NCBI RefSeq assembly: GCF_000299915.1
Contig: NZ_AMRI01000008.1
Span: 62,001 to 126,000 of the forward strand
Origin: Gallaecimonas xiamenensis 3-C-1
GTDB lineage: Bacteria; Pseudomonadota; Gammaproteobacteria; Enterobacterales; Gallaecimonadaceae
Direction: 5' to 3'
DNA length: 64,000 nucleotides
The stretch's first letter is position 1. The number at the start of each line of letters is the position of its first letter. The notes beneath the pieces were generated by a model, which worked only from the letters and a program-made list of their open reading frames with translations, was not told where the DNA came from and ran no database searches. A program made the translations under genes and the position numbers. Shown here one piece after another: positions 44,881 to 54,357 of this stretch.

Positions 44881-44956
44881 GTCTCCATAGCTCAACAGGA
44901 TAGAGCACCCGCCTCCTAAGCGGGCGATCCAGGTTCGAGTCCTGGTGGGGACGCCA
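44881..44956 (+). tRNA. tRNA-Arg (anticodon CCT)
   Basis: A 76-base cloverleaf: acceptor GTCTCCA / TGGGGAC, D arm GCTC/GAGC, anticodon arm CCCGC-CTCCTAA-GCGGG (anticodon CCT, reading AGG), T arm CCAGG-TTCGAGT-CCTGG, encoded CCA. A single gene, followed by a terminator. I saw no integrase or direct repeat that would mark an integration event at its 3' end. Confidence 0.97.
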
Positions 44957-45256
44957 TCAAACATCAAGCCTCGCTAACGCGGGGCTTTTTGTTTTCAGCC
45001 CTCCCTATCCGGACTACCAGGCCAACCATGCCATGGCTAGGGCGGCTTTCGCTTCGCCCTCACCGCCAGCTGCGGGTTATCTGCATATCTTCTCTCTGTT
45101 CTCTGCACTTGTTTCCGGTCAGCGCATTACGCCGGCCAGGGTCAAAAATCCGCCATACAACGGTCATCTAAATCCCCCACAGGCTTCATACAAGCTCATT
45201 AGTCTCCCCTGCCATTACAACAGCAAAAGATTAATTACATTTTTCAGGGAGATAGT
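44957..45256 (+). other. Intergenic leader of the TonB receptor
   Basis: 300 bases. It contains the tRNA terminator at 44966-44990 and, near the right end, an AT-rich stretch and AGGGAG ribosome binding site for the receptor gene. No gene or clear operator was seen. Confidence 0.6.
44966..44992 (+). terminator. Terminator after tRNA-Arg
   Basis: A 9-bp stem with one G-T pair (AAGCCTCGC / GCGGGGCTT) and a T-run begins 10 bases past the tRNA. Confidence 0.85.
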
Positions 45257-48040
45257 ATGTTTAATCCTAAACATGGCCGGGCCTTGCCCGGCACCAAGAC
45301 CTACCTGGCCTTCGCCGTCCAGGCGGCGCTGCTGGGTAGCCTGGTCCACCCGGCCATGGCCGCCGAGGCCGAGCCCACCGAAGTGCTGGAAGTCACCGGC
45401 AGCTATGTCAAAAGCCTGGAGCGGGCGGTGGACATGAAGCGCAACGACACTGGTTTTTCCGACTCCATCGTCGCCGCCGACGTGTCCGACTTTCCCGAGC
45501 AGAACCTGGCCGAAGCCCTGCAACGCATGCCCGGTGTCACCATAGAGCGGAAACAGGGCCTGGGCACCAAGGTCAATGTCCGTGGCCTGCCCAGCGGCTT
45601 TACCTTTACCTCCATCAACGGCCTGGCCACCGCCTCCGGCAGCGGCGAGCGCGACGTCAACTTCGACATGTTCGCTTCGGAAATCATCCAAAGCGTCACC
45701 GTCAAAAAATCCCCCACCGCCGCCGACGAGGAAGGGGGCATTGCCGGCTCGGTGATGATAAACACCGCCCGCCCCTTCGATTTCAGCGAAGGGCGCCTGG
45801 TGGTAACAGGGGAAGGGGCCTACAACGACATTTCCGAGAAAACCGACCCCCGCTACACCTTCTTTGCCAGCAATACCTTTGGTGATTGGGGCGCCCTGGT
45901 GTCCTATGCCTACGCCAAGCGCACCAACCGCACCGACTCCAACTCCGGCATCAACTTCCGGCCCCTGTCCCGTTGGCTGGAAAAATCCGGCTCCTCCCAG
46001 TGGCAGGCCGACCAAACCGCTGCGGTCTTGGCAAGGGATACCGGCATCACCATCAACGACAGGTTCGACAGTGACGAAACCAGCCGGGTGGTGTTCCTCG
46101 ACAAAGTAGGGGACAGGGCCTTTCTTAACGAGCAGGAAAAATGGGGCGCCACCCTGTCGCTGCAATACAAGCCCAGCCACGATCTGAGCCTGACCTTCGA
46201 CGCCCTCTGGGGCGGCTATGACGAAGACCAGGACCAATACGACGCCGCCGCCTACTCGGCGTCTTCCATCAGCGCCCTGGAACAGGTGCACGACTTTGAC
46301 AGCACCACCCTGGGCCAGTACGGCATCACGGTGCTGACCGATGTGTCCTACGCCGCCACCCAGCACGAGCTGCTCAGCAAGGAAGACATCGACCAGACCG
46401 ACTACCAGCAATACGGCCTGACCCTGGACTGGCACCTGGCCGACTGGCAGCTGCGCGGCCTGGTGGGCTATTCCGGCGCCGACAAGTCCTCGGACCGCTC
46501 CAACCTCAAGCACACCGCCTACGCCCCGTCCCGCACCCGCTACACCGCCACCGGCGGCGAGACCATCGTCAGCGACAACCCCGCCAGTATCGACATATAC
46601 AACAGCCCCCAGGCGTACAACTTCGAGCTTTATGACGTCATTCTCGAAGACATCGAAGACGACAAATATGCCGCTCAGCTGAGCGGCTCCCGCCATATGG
46701 ACTGGGCCCTGTTGCCGCAACTGTCCAAGGTGGAACTGGGCGCCCGCTACACCGACAAGAAAAAGACCCGCAACCAGGGCGAAGTCCAGGTCAAAGGCCC
46801 GGCAGCCGGTGACAGCAGCTGGGCCAATACCCGCAAGCTCACCGACAGCGAGCTGACCCCCATCGCCGATCTGGTGCCCGGCGGCGCCTACCTGCCGGAG
46901 CGCAGCGGCCAGATCAGCTGGTCCCAGGTGTCCAACGATTACGCCAGGGCCAACTTCCGCTACCCCGGCTTTGCCGTGCCCTACCAGCCTGATCAGTACT
47001 ACCAGGTGCAGGAGCAGGTGCTGAGCCTCTACGCCATGGCCGACTTTGACTTCGACATCGCCAGCCTGCCCACCAAGCTCAACCTGGGCATGCGCTATGT
47101 GGATACCAGCGTCGATTCCTCCGGCTTCCACCAGGTGCAAAACGCCGACGGCAGCACCGGCTACACCAGCGCGCCTGTGTCCAAGGAAGGGGACTACAGC
47201 AAGCTGCTGCCAAGCTTCAACCTGGTGATGGACCTGAGCGACAACCTGCTGCTGCGGGCCGCCGCCTCCAAGACCATGATGCGCCCTGCCCTTACCGACA
47301 TCGCCTACAAGCGCAGCGTCAGCCTTAACGAGTTCAAGTACCGTGACGGCAACCCTGACCTCAAACCCACCTTTGCCGACCAGTGGGAACTGGGCCTGGA
47401 GTACTACCTGGACCAGGGTGGCCTGCTGGCGGCGTCCTACTTTGAAAAGGACATCGAAGGCATGGTGCGCGAAACCATCACCGGCGTGGTCAAGGACGTC
47501 ACCAAGTACAACAACAACGGCACCCTGGACGGCGTCTACGACTTTGACGTCTACCAGAAGGTCAACGCCGACGGCAGCTACAAGGTCAAGGGCATGGAGC
47601 TGATCGCCGCCTTGCCCCTGGGGCTGGTACACCCGGCGTTGCAGGGTTTTGGTATCAACAGCAACTTCACCAAGCTGGACAACTCCCTGGCTGGAGTGTC
47701 GGATCTGGGTATCGACACGCCCCCCGAAGGCCTGGCCGACAAGGCCTACAACCTCACCTTCTACTTTGAACAGGGCGGTTTCGACGCCCGCCTGTCCTAC
47801 AACTACAAGGACAAGTACGTGGAGGTGATAGAGCGTGACATGTACCCGGTTTACCGCGACGCCTACGGCCAGTACGACGCCGCCATCGGCTACCAGCTCA
47901 ACGACAGCGTCAAGCTGCAGCTAAAAGCCATCAACCTGACCGACGAGAAAACCAAGGGCTACACCTTGGACCCGCGCTTCCCGACCCTGTTCGAGATGTC
48001 CGGCCGTCGCATCAGCCTGGGGCTGCGCGCCGTCTTCTAA
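45257..48040 (+). CDS. TonB-dependent outer-membrane receptor
   Basis: 927 residues. An extended signal peptide ends near MAAEAEP; a TonB-box-like EVLEVTGSYV is followed by the plug (about 60-175; FPEQNLAEALQRMPGVTIERKQGLGTKVNVRGLPSG) and a 22-strand barrel ending in aromatic F (GLRAVF). The plug resembles the large receptors that Shewanella/Alteromonas-type bacteria use for oligosaccharides or peptides, but the substrate cannot be read from the sequence. It is alone, with its own terminator and no linked hydrolase or transporter genes. Confidence 0.92.
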   Translation: MFNPKHGRALPGTKTYLAFAVQAALLGSLVHPAMAAEAEPTEVLEVTGSYVKSLERAVDMKRNDTGFSDSIVAADVSDFPEQNLAEALQRMPGVTIERKQGLGTKVNVRGLPSGFTFTSINGLATASGSGERDVNFDMFASEIIQSVTVKKSPTAADEEGGIAGSVMINTARPFDFSEGRLVVTGEGAYNDISEKTDPRYTFFASNTFGDWGALVSYAYAKRTNRTDSNSGINFRPLSRWLEKSGSSQWQADQTAAVLARDTGITINDRFDSDETSRVVFLDKVGDRAFLNEQEKWGATLSLQYKPSHDLSLTFDALWGGYDEDQDQYDAAAYSASSISALEQVHDFDSTTLGQYGITVLTDVSYAATQHELLSKEDIDQTDYQQYGLTLDWHLADWQLRGLVGYSGADKSSDRSNLKHTAYAPSRTRYTATGGETIVSDNPASIDIYNSPQAYNFELYDVILEDIEDDKYAAQLSGSRHMDWALLPQLSKVELGARYTDKKKTRNQGEVQVKGPAAGDSSWANTRKLTDSELTPIADLVPGGAYLPERSGQISWSQVSNDYARANFRYPGFAVPYQPDQYYQVQEQVLSLYAMADFDFDIASLPTKLNLGMRYVDTSVDSSGFHQVQNADGSTGYTSAPVSKEGDYSKLLPSFNLVMDLSDNLLLRAAASKTMMRPALTDIAYKRSVSLNEFKYRDGNPDLKPTFADQWELGLEYYLDQGGLLAASYFEKDIEGMVRETITGVVKDVTKYNNNGTLDGVYDFDVYQKVNADGSYKVKGMELIAALPLGLVHPALQGFGINSNFTKLDNSLAGVSDLGIDTPPEGLADKAYNLTFYFEQGGFDARLSYNYKDKYVEVIERDMYPVYRDAYGQYDAAIGYQLNDSVKLQLKAINLTDEKTKGYTLDPRFPTLFEMSGRRISLGLRAVF

Positions 48041-48059
48041 ACAGCCAACCAGCCTGTGC

Positions 48060-48082
48060 AAAGGCCCTTCAGGGCCTTTTTT
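48060..48082 (+). terminator. Terminator after the TonB receptor
   Basis: An AAAGGCCC / GGGCCTTT stem with a TTCA loop and T6 run. Confidence 0.88.
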
Positions 48083-48147
48083 CATGCTTCTCGCCCGGCG
48101 CCGCCTCGGCTATGATCGCCGCCTTACTCGGTACCAAGGAAACACTG

Positions 48148-48630
48148 ATGCAAATCGCCGACGACAAAGTGGTGCAGTTCCACTACGTGCTCAAAGACGA
48201 TCAGGGCCAGCAGCTGGAAAGCAGCCAAGGCCGCGATCCCCTGGCCTACCTGCACGGCCACGACAACATGATGCCCGGCCTGGAAAACGCCATGGCCGGC
48301 AAGGCCAAAGGCGACAGCTTCAGCGTCACCCTGGCCCCGGCCGACGCCTATGGCGAGCGCCAGGACGGCCTGACCCAGCGGGTACCGGTCAAGCACCTGC
48401 AAGGGGCCAAGAAATGGGCGCCGGGCATGGTGGCTGTGGTTAACACCGACCAGGGCCAGCGCCAGGTCACCATCGTCAAGGTAGGCCGCTTTATGGCCGA
48501 TGTGGATCTTAACCACCCCCTGGCCGGCCAGACCCTGACCTTCGAGGTCGAGATTGTCGACGTCCGTGACGCCAGCGACGACGAAATTGCCCACGGCCAC
48601 GCCCACGGCGTGGGTGGTCACCACCACTGA
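48148..48630 (+). CDS. SlyD-like FKBP prolyl isomerase, copy 1
   Basis: 160 residues: an FKBP domain (VVQFHYVLKDDQGQQLESS, YLHGHDNMMPGLENAMAGK) with the inserted-flap domain (about 70-125) and a His-rich tail (HGHAHGVGGHHH) able to bind Ni or Zn. Such proteins speed prolyl isomerisation and act as chaperones. ATG 48148 has an AAGGA site. It is a paralogue of the gene at 58524, which shares the same length and tail. Confidence 0.92.
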   Translation: MQIADDKVVQFHYVLKDDQGQQLESSQGRDPLAYLHGHDNMMPGLENAMAGKAKGDSFSVTLAPADAYGERQDGLTQRVPVKHLQGAKKWAPGMVAVVNTDQGQRQVTIVKVGRFMADVDLNHPLAGQTLTFEVEIVDVRDASDDEIAHGHAHGVGGHHH

Positions 48631-48694
48631 GCCCCAGGGGCCCTGGACATCTGCTACCATGGCCCCTGAAGGCCCCAATTGAAGGACGACAACC

Positions 48695-49207
48695 ATGCCG
48701 CTTCTCGACAGCTTCACCGTCGACCATACCCGCATGAAGGCCCCGGCCGTGCGGGTGGCCAAGACCATGAAAACCCCCGGTGGTGACACCATCACCGTCT
48801 TTGACCTGCGTTTTTGCCTGCCCAACCAGGAGATCCTGTCCGAACGGGGGATCCACACCCTGGAGCACCTGTTTGCCGGCTTTATGCGTGACCACCTCAA
48901 CGGCGACAAGGTGGAGATCATCGACATCTCCCCCATGGGTTGCCGTACCGGTTTCTACATGAGCCTGATTGGCGCCCCCAGCGAGCAGCAAGTGGCTGAC
49001 GCCTGGCTGGCCGCCATGAGCGACGTGGTGGACGTTACCGATCAGTCCAAGATCCCCGAGCTCAACCTCTACCAGTGCGGCACCGCTGCCATGCACTCCC
49101 TGGAAGAGGCCCAGGCTATCGCCCGCAACGTCAAAGATCGCGGCGTGACGGTCAACCTCAACCAGGAACTGGCCCTGGACGAGGAATTCCTCAAGCAACA
49201 CTCCTAA
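48695..49207 (+). CDS. luxS: LuxS, S-ribosylhomocysteine lyase
   Basis: 170 residues. Zinc ligands are in the HTLEH motif and the later Cys of QCGTAAMHS; the active-site Cys is in MGCRTGFYM. It cleaves S-ribosylhomocysteine to homocysteine and DPD, the precursor of autoinducer-2, in the methyl cycle. The ATG has a GAAGGAC site. It is monocistronic and is followed by a bidirectional terminator. Confidence 0.98.
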   Translation: MPLLDSFTVDHTRMKAPAVRVAKTMKTPGGDTITVFDLRFCLPNQEILSERGIHTLEHLFAGFMRDHLNGDKVEIIDISPMGCRTGFYMSLIGAPSEQQVADAWLAAMSDVVDVTDQSKIPELNLYQCGTAAMHSLEEAQAIARNVKDRGVTVNLNQELALDEEFLKQHS

Positions 49208-49233
49208 AAAAAGCCCGCTTTCGCGGGCTTTTT
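49205..49233. terminator. Bidirectional terminator between luxS and cti
   Basis: A GCCCGC / GCGGGC stem flanked by A7 and T6 runs serves both convergent genes. Confidence 0.9.
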
Positions 49234-49234
49234 T

Positions 49235-51595
49235 CTAGCGGTTTTCCAGCCGGTTATAGTCCAGCAGGCCAGCCTCTATGGGGTGGCGCTGGCGGTAAAG
49301 CCGGTTGAGCCTGTCGCTAAAGGCCCAGAAATCCGGCGCAGTGCGGCGAACCGCGAAGCTGTCCAGCAGTGCCTGGTAGCTGGCTTCGTCCTTTACCGCC
49401 TGGGCCTTGGCCACCAGGGCCGCCAGCTCGCTTTCCTTCACCTGCCAAAAGGCCCCTGGGTAACTGCCCAGCAGCCCGTGGACCAGCGTCACGTCGTCTG
49501 CCGCCAGGTCGCGGTTGCTGGCCTCGTCAAAGAGGCTGGAGATATTGCTGTGGGCACTGTTGCGCACCAGGGTGAACAGCTCAGCGTCGCCCCCCGCTGC
49601 CGGCTCCACGGCAATAAAGGTGAGTTCCGGAAACAGGTGCACGGCCCGCCCTTGCAAGTGGCCAAGCTCGGTCAGCAATGCCAGGGCATTGGCCCCCAAT
49701 TGGGCCTGGTCCAATTGGTAGCGCCTGGGTTGCACCTTGGCCTCACGCTTGGCCAGCATGGCAAAGAGCTCGGCCTTGGTGTCCTGGCTTTGATAATGCA
49801 CCCCGGTGGGCTGGTCGAAGCGGTTGATGTCCCCGTCGATAAAGCCGCTCAGTTCCTTACCGGCCCCCTTGTACCAGGCCTTGAACTGGCGGCGGCGCTC
49901 ATCGGCGGGCAACAGTGCCAGGAAGTTGGACTCCCCTTCCATACGCAAAAAGTCCATATAGAGGCGGGTCAGCAACTGGTGGCCGTAATTGCCGTAGACG
50001 TCGAAGCCCGCCACCAGCAGATAATGGATCCGCTCCAGCAGGGCGTAGTCCAACACCCAGGCGGTCTTGGGCGGCTCACCCACCAGGCCTTGGGTGACGG
50101 TAGCGCTGTCGAAGTGGCGCAGCACCGTCAAGGTGGCATTGCGGTTGTGGCCGTCCCCGTCCCAGATCCCGTCCAGGGTCAGGTGGCGGCCGTCGGCGAA
50201 GGTCTTGTTCATAAAGTCGCTACGCGCCTTGAGGTAGTCACCCTGGCGTTTGGCATAGCCAAGCCAGTTCATCGCCAGGGCGGTGCTTTCCTTCTCCGCC
50301 GGCATATGCAGGTTGTCCCGCTGGCTGCGGTAGAAGGACGCCACCTCTGGGGCCTCGGCAAAGGCCGGGTCCACAAAGTAAACCCAGAACCTGTCGTTGA
50401 TGACGTTAAGGGCCACCTGGCCACGACACACCGGTCCTTTGATAAAGCCCATGATGGTGTACTGGGCCCGGTCCAGCATAAAGCGGTAGCGAGCCCCGGC
50501 AGGCAGCTGGGCAAAGGCCACCAGGGGGTTGGCGGCCACGTCGGGGGCATAACTGGGCAGGGCCGTGACCTGATAATCCCGCTCGAAGAACAGGGCCTGC
50601 CAGCGGGCCATCAGTGCCTCGTCCAGGGCATAGGGCATGTGGGTCTTGTCGACTATGGTGGAAGGCACCGGTACCAGCCGGTAGTAGACCCGCGCCACAC
50701 CGGGGTCGTCAAAAGGCCGGCGGCTGGCAATGGGTTCAAGGGGTTGGCCAGGGGCGCTGGCCGAGCGCACCAACTCGAAAAAGCGCGGCGTACCGCTTTG
50801 CTCATCGGCAAAATAGAGGTGGGCAAAAAACAAGTGCTCGTAGATGTAACGGGCGACCAGTTGCCCTTTGAGGCTGTCGTCGTTTAAAAAACCTTCCCAC
50901 TTGGCCAGCTGTTGCTGCTCCTGCTCACTCAAGGGCGCTGGTGGCGCCATGGGGGCCCCTTTGGCCACCCAGTCCATCAGCAACTGGTGCTCGTGCTTAT
51001 CGAGTCCAGGCAAGCCGTAAGGCATGCCCCACAACGGCTGGTTCTTCTCGAAGCTGTCCATTTCTTCGATGGTGGGACACTGCTGGCTGCGATCCAGTCC
51101 CAAAGTGAATTCAGGTCCCAGGTGCTTGCCTTCGGGCAAAGGATGTTCGGCCTTAAGGGCCAGCATGCGCGCCAGCACCCCGGCCTGGGTATTGGCCTGG
51201 GGGCTTTGGTCCCGTTCGTTCAACACGGCATAAAAGCCCTTCTGGCGCCATTCCTGGGTGCTGGCGGCATCGATAAAGAGCCGGCTGGGACTGGCCGCCA
51301 CCAGCCTGGTGCCCTCGTAGACCAAGGCCTTGCTGGCGCCCCTATCCAGCCCCTGGGATGAGGACAGCTTCAATTGGCAAGGGGCGTCGTAGCAGGCGTG
51401 GCAAACCACGCAGCGCTGTTCCAGTACAGGTTTGACATCATCCAAGTAGTGGCGGGCCTCGGCCGACAGGGCCAGACGCTCCCTGGGCTGGGCTTTGCCA
51501 AAGCGATCATCCAGGGTCAAACCGGCATAAAGGGCACAGCCGGACAACAACAGCAGGGGCAGGTAGAGCCAGGGGCGCCCTTTCCATTTGCGCAT
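49235..51595 (-). CDS. cti: Cti, periplasmic fatty acid cis/trans isomerase
   Basis: 786 residues. An N-terminal hydrophobic export signal with a possible lipobox (LLLLSGC) is followed by a c-type haem site CVVCH (about residue 60) in a Cys-rich context (CVVCHACYDAPC), characteristic of Cti. The enzyme converts cis to trans unsaturated membrane lipids to stiffen the membrane under solvent or heat stress. The start at 51595 gives AAGGA 8 bases upstream and a proper signal; the 47 codons before it are not coding-like. Confidence 0.93.
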   Translation of the reverse strand: MRKWKGRPWLYLPLLLLSGCALYAGLTLDDRFGKAQPRERLALSAEARHYLDDVKPVLEQRCVVCHACYDAPCQLKLSSSQGLDRGASKALVYEGTRLVAASPSRLFIDAASTQEWRQKGFYAVLNERDQSPQANTQAGVLARMLALKAEHPLPEGKHLGPEFTLGLDRSQQCPTIEEMDSFEKNQPLWGMPYGLPGLDKHEHQLLMDWVAKGAPMAPPAPLSEQEQQQLAKWEGFLNDDSLKGQLVARYIYEHLFFAHLYFADEQSGTPRFFELVRSASAPGQPLEPIASRRPFDDPGVARVYYRLVPVPSTIVDKTHMPYALDEALMARWQALFFERDYQVTALPSYAPDVAANPLVAFAQLPAGARYRFMLDRAQYTIMGFIKGPVCRGQVALNVINDRFWVYFVDPAFAEAPEVASFYRSQRDNLHMPAEKESTALAMNWLGYAKRQGDYLKARSDFMNKTFADGRHLTLDGIWDGDGHNRNATLTVLRHFDSATVTQGLVGEPPKTAWVLDYALLERIHYLLVAGFDVYGNYGHQLLTRLYMDFLRMEGESNFLALLPADERRRQFKAWYKGAGKELSGFIDGDINRFDQPTGVHYQSQDTKAELFAMLAKREAKVQPRRYQLDQAQLGANALALLTELGHLQGRAVHLFPELTFIAVEPAAGGDAELFTLVRNSAHSNISSLFDEASNRDLAADDVTLVHGLLGSYPGAFWQVKESELAALVAKAQAVKDEASYQALLDSFAVRRTAPDFWAFSDRLNRLYRQRHPIEAGLLDYNRLENR

Positions 51596-51738
51596 GGGAA
51601 AATCCTTTGGGTGGCGGCATTTAAGTATACCTTCTCGCCGGCCTTGGCCTCTACCGAGCAATATTAATGAAAAACTAATGAAATCAGTTTTTTGGCAACC
51701 TCTTCCAAAAAAAAGCGGGGAGGCTATAGTGAGCACAG

Positions 51739-51764
51739 CACCGCCTTTGCAGGCGGTGTTTTGT
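51739..51764 (+). terminator. Hairpin with T-run in the rnk leader
   Basis: CACCGCC / GGCGGTG, 6-base loop, then TTTTGTT lies 24 bases before the rnk start, so it may attenuate rnk transcription or terminate upstream transcripts. Confidence 0.55.
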
Positions 51765-51787
51765 TATCTAACCAAAGGAGCAAAACA

Positions 51788-52162
51788 ATGTTACCGCCCA
51801 TCTATCTGACGGCTCAGGATGCCGACAGACTCGACAACCTGCTGGCAAGCCAAGGGCCGGGCCGGCACCCGGAATTAGAAGCCGAATTGGCCAGGGCCGA
51901 GATCCTCAAAGGGCCGGCCCCGGCCGATCTGGTGGTGATGAACGCCAAGGTGCAGTTTCGCATTGTAGCCACCGGCGAGCAGTTCAGCCGCACCCTGGTG
52001 TTTCCCAAAGATGCCGGCCAGGCGGGCAGCCTGTCGATACTGGCCCCGCTGGGCAGCGCCCTTATCGGCCTCAAAGTGGGTGACAGCATCCAATGGCCCA
52101 AGCCAGGTGGCGGCTTGACCCAGGTCAGCCTCGACGCCGTTACCCCTCCCTCCCAGTCTTAA
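51788..52162 (+). CDS. rnk: Rnk-like GreA/GreB-fold regulator
   Basis: 124 residues: short N-terminal coiled coil (DADRLDNLLAS..ELEAELARAEIL) and a C-terminal FKBP-like GreA/GreB domain (VQFRIVATGEQFSRTLVFPKDA, LAPLGSALIGLKVGDSIQW). Rnk binds RNA polymerase near the secondary channel. AAAGGAG precedes the ATG at 51788. Slightly shorter than E. coli Rnk. Confidence 0.88.
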   Translation: MLPPIYLTAQDADRLDNLLASQGPGRHPELEAELARAEILKGPAPADLVVMNAKVQFRIVATGEQFSRTLVFPKDAGQAGSLSILAPLGSALIGLKVGDSIQWPKPGGGLTQVSLDAVTPPSQS

Positions 52163-52171
52163 ATCCAACCA

Positions 52172-52193
52172 CACCCGATGGCCTCATCGGGTG
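52172..52193. terminator. Stem-loop between rnk and the OMP gene
   Basis: A 9-bp stem (CACCCGATG / CATCGGGTG) with a 4-base loop lies between the convergent genes; no strong T-run. Confidence 0.6.
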
Positions 52194-52202
52194 AGCGGTT
52201 TC

Positions 52203-52817
52203 TTAGAACACCACCCGGTAGTAAACACCCCAGTGATCACCGTCTCCCGACAAACCGGAAGGCACGGCGATACCATTGTATTTTTCCAAGTCGTATTCCA
52301 CCCACTGGTAGCGAACCCCAACCCAGTTGTGCTGGGTGATCTGGTAGTTGTATTCCACTATCCAGCCCAGGGCGTCGTCGAAGTCGAACTTTTCGTGGAC
52401 ACCGTCGATGTCGATATCGGCTTTAACATCAAAATGCCAGGAAGGGCCCAGCAAAAACTTGTGGCGGTCCCAACGGTAGTAAGGCAAGAATTCGGCGGTG
52501 TAGCGTTCCAGCTCGATTTCACCGTTGGTGCCGTCGGCGAAGTTGAAGTGATAGCCCAGGTTGAACGCCGCACCCCAGGTGCCGTTTTCCCAAAGGCCAC
52601 CCAGGCCCAGGTGGTAACGGTTGCCGAAGCGGAAGTTTTCCTTGGTGCCGTTGGTGTAATTGACGGCCACGAAATTGTCGCCACCGTGGGTATAGCCGGC
52701 GAAGAGGCTGAAGGCCAGGCCATCGTCCCCACCCAGTTTGTCCTGGTTCTGGATATAGGGGTTGTCAGCCTGGGCGCCGAACGCCAATACGGATGCAAGC
52801 AGCAGGTAAGGTCGCAT
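52203..52817 (-). CDS. Small outer-membrane beta-barrel protein
   Basis: 204 residues. A signal peptide (MRPYLLLASVLAFGAQA) is followed by alternating polar/aromatic strands (FNLGYHFNFADG, FLPYYRWDRHKFLLGPSWHFDVKAD, GWIVEYNYQITQHNWVGVRYQWVEYDL) and a C-terminal Phe (YYRVVF), the outer-membrane insertion signal. Probably an 8-stranded barrel. No specific function recognised. Confidence 0.82.
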   Translation of the reverse strand: MRPYLLLASVLAFGAQADNPYIQNQDKLGGDDGLAFSLFAGYTHGGDNFVAVNYTNGTKENFRFGNRYHLGLGGLWENGTWGAAFNLGYHFNFADGTNGEIELERYTAEFLPYYRWDRHKFLLGPSWHFDVKADIDIDGVHEKFDFDDALGWIVEYNYQITQHNWVGVRYQWVEYDLEKYNGIAVPSGLSGDGDHWGVYYRVVF

Positions 52818-52876
52818 TTATCCCTCCATGGGTTTGTTGCGTTATCATAGGTTTAATCAATCTTAGCCAGAAGTTA

Positions 52877-53533
52877 ATGGACGCCCAAGAATTATCTAGC
52901 CAGCGCCATCGAAATGGCCTGACCCTGACCCTGTTGGGGGTGCTTTTCCTGGTTGTGGGCCCAGTGTGCCTGGCATGGGGCTGGTTTGGCCCCGGCATGG
53001 TATTGCTGCTGGCCACCCCGGTGTTGCTGGTGCTGGGCATAGGCAAGCTCACCGAGCCCAAGGTCAGTCTGTCCATCAACAGCCACAGCCTGTCCCTGCA
53101 CCACAGGCGCGGCGGCTGGAGCCTCAACTGGCGGGACATCCAACGCATAGACCAGCTTCACCTTGGCAGTGGCTTTTACCGCCAGGAACTGCCTTATATC
53201 GGTTTTCGCCTCAAGGCCCCGGAGCAAGTGCTGGACACCATAGGGCCGCGCCTGGCGGTAGGTCTGCTGACCGAGCAGCGCAACCTGCTGTTGCTGGCCC
53301 TGCGTCAGCAATGCCCAGACTGCCAGGCCGAGGACCTGTTCGAGGCCAGCCACTATGTGTCCCCCTCCGGTAAGCGCTACAGCGGCGTACTGGCCATGCT
53401 GGGCCACCGCATGAAGCGCTTTCGGGAACTGACCGGCTTTGACTTGCTGATCGCCGAAGAGCTGGCCGGGGAAAACGGGCTGGCGCTGCTACGCCGCTAC
53501 TGGGCGACAGCACGCAGCACTCAGGAAGACTGA
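52877..53533 (+). CDS. DUF2982-type membrane protein
   Basis: 218 residues. Two transmembrane segments near residues 14-55 (LTLTLLGVLFLVVGPVCLAWGW, MVLLLATPVLLVLGIG) precede a cytoplasmic PH-like domain (SLSINSHSLSLHHRRGGWSLNWRDIQRIDQL). It resembles the DUF2982 family of Vibrio/Shewanella-type bacteria; function unknown. It is convergent with the transporter gene, overlapping it by 13 bases. Confidence 0.8.
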   Translation: MDAQELSSQRHRNGLTLTLLGVLFLVVGPVCLAWGWFGPGMVLLLATPVLLVLGIGKLTEPKVSLSINSHSLSLHHRRGGWSLNWRDIQRIDQLHLGSGFYRQELPYIGFRLKAPEQVLDTIGPRLAVGLLTEQRNLLLLALRQQCPDCQAEDLFEASHYVSPSGKRYSGVLAMLGHRMKRFRELTGFDLLIAEELAGENGLALLRRYWATARSTQED

Positions 53534-54357
53534 CGGCGACACAGCCACAGGGCACCGGCCATGCACACCGACCCCAGCCCCAAACGCAGCCAATCCACCT
53601 GGCCCTGCCAAATCACCACGTTCACCACTATGCCGGCGGGGATCAGCATGTTGTTCATCACCGCCAGTTGTTGGGCGCTGACCAGGGTAGAGCCGTAGCT
53701 CCAGCCCAGGTAGCCAAGGCCCGAGGCCACAACCCCCAGCCACAGCAAGACTCCTTGCTGAACCGGCGTCACCGGTAGTTTTTGCCAGTCGGCCAGCAGC
53801 GCCGAGGCCAACGCCGTTACCAGCAGAGCCCCCAGGAAAAACCAGGCAAAGCGGGCCCTGTGGGTCAAACTGGTGGACTTGCTCTGGTGGCGGTACCAGA
53901 CCTGGCCGAAGGCAAAGCAGGCGTTGGCCGCCTGGATAAGGGCAAAGCCTTTCCAATAGTCCTCGCTCAGCTCGGTCCAGCGAATGACCGCCGCCCCCGC
54001 CACCGCCAGCAGCGCCGGCGCCCACAGGTGCTTGGGCCAGCGCCGGGCAAACAGATCGGCAAAGAGGCTGACATAAAGGGGGGTGAAGATGGTGAACAGC
54101 AGCAGTTCGGCCACCGTCAGGTACTGGTAACTCTTATAAAGAAAGAGGTACATGATGCCGATCTCGATGGCTCCCGTTGCCATCAGCACCAAGGCCTGGC
54201 GCCAGGGCAAGGGGCGCCAGAACGGCAAAAAGACCAGCAGCGCCAGGGCCATGCGCGAGGCCACCGCCAGGTAGGCATCCACCTGGCCGGCCAGATAAAC
54301 CCCGATCAGCGAAAACGAGAAGGCCCACAGCAAGGTGATGCCCCAAAGGAGCCCCAT
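53521..54357 (-). CDS. EamA/DMT family transporter
   Basis: 278 residues with about ten hydrophobic helices in two EamA repeats (residues 1-125 and 140-275). The family exports or imports metabolites such as amino acids; substrate unknown. ATG 54357 shares one base with the stop of the upstream acetyltransferase. Confidence 0.88.
   Translation of the reverse strand: MGLLWGITLLWAFSFSLIGVYLAGQVDAYLAVASRMALALLVFLPFWRPLPWRQALVLMATGAIEIGIMYLFLYKSYQYLTVAELLLFTIFTPLYVSLFADLFARRWPKHLWAPALLAVAGAAVIRWTELSEDYWKGFALIQAANACFAFGQVWYRHQSKSTSLTHRARFAWFFLGALLVTALASALLADWQKLPVTPVQQGVLLWLGVVASGLGYLGWSYGSTLVSAQQLAVMNNMLIPAGIVVNVVIWQGQVDWLRLGLGSVCMAGALWLCRRQSS

Noticed and set aside
44881-45256. Genomic-island attachment site at tRNA-Arg
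   Set aside because: No integrase gene and no direct repeat of the tRNA 3' end were found downstream in the window.
45215-47632. 805-codon minus-strand frame
   Set aside because: Antisense to the TonB receptor, whose motifs and codon bias are clear; the frame is low-complexity (Gly/Val/Gln/His-rich), as expected from GC-rich antisense.
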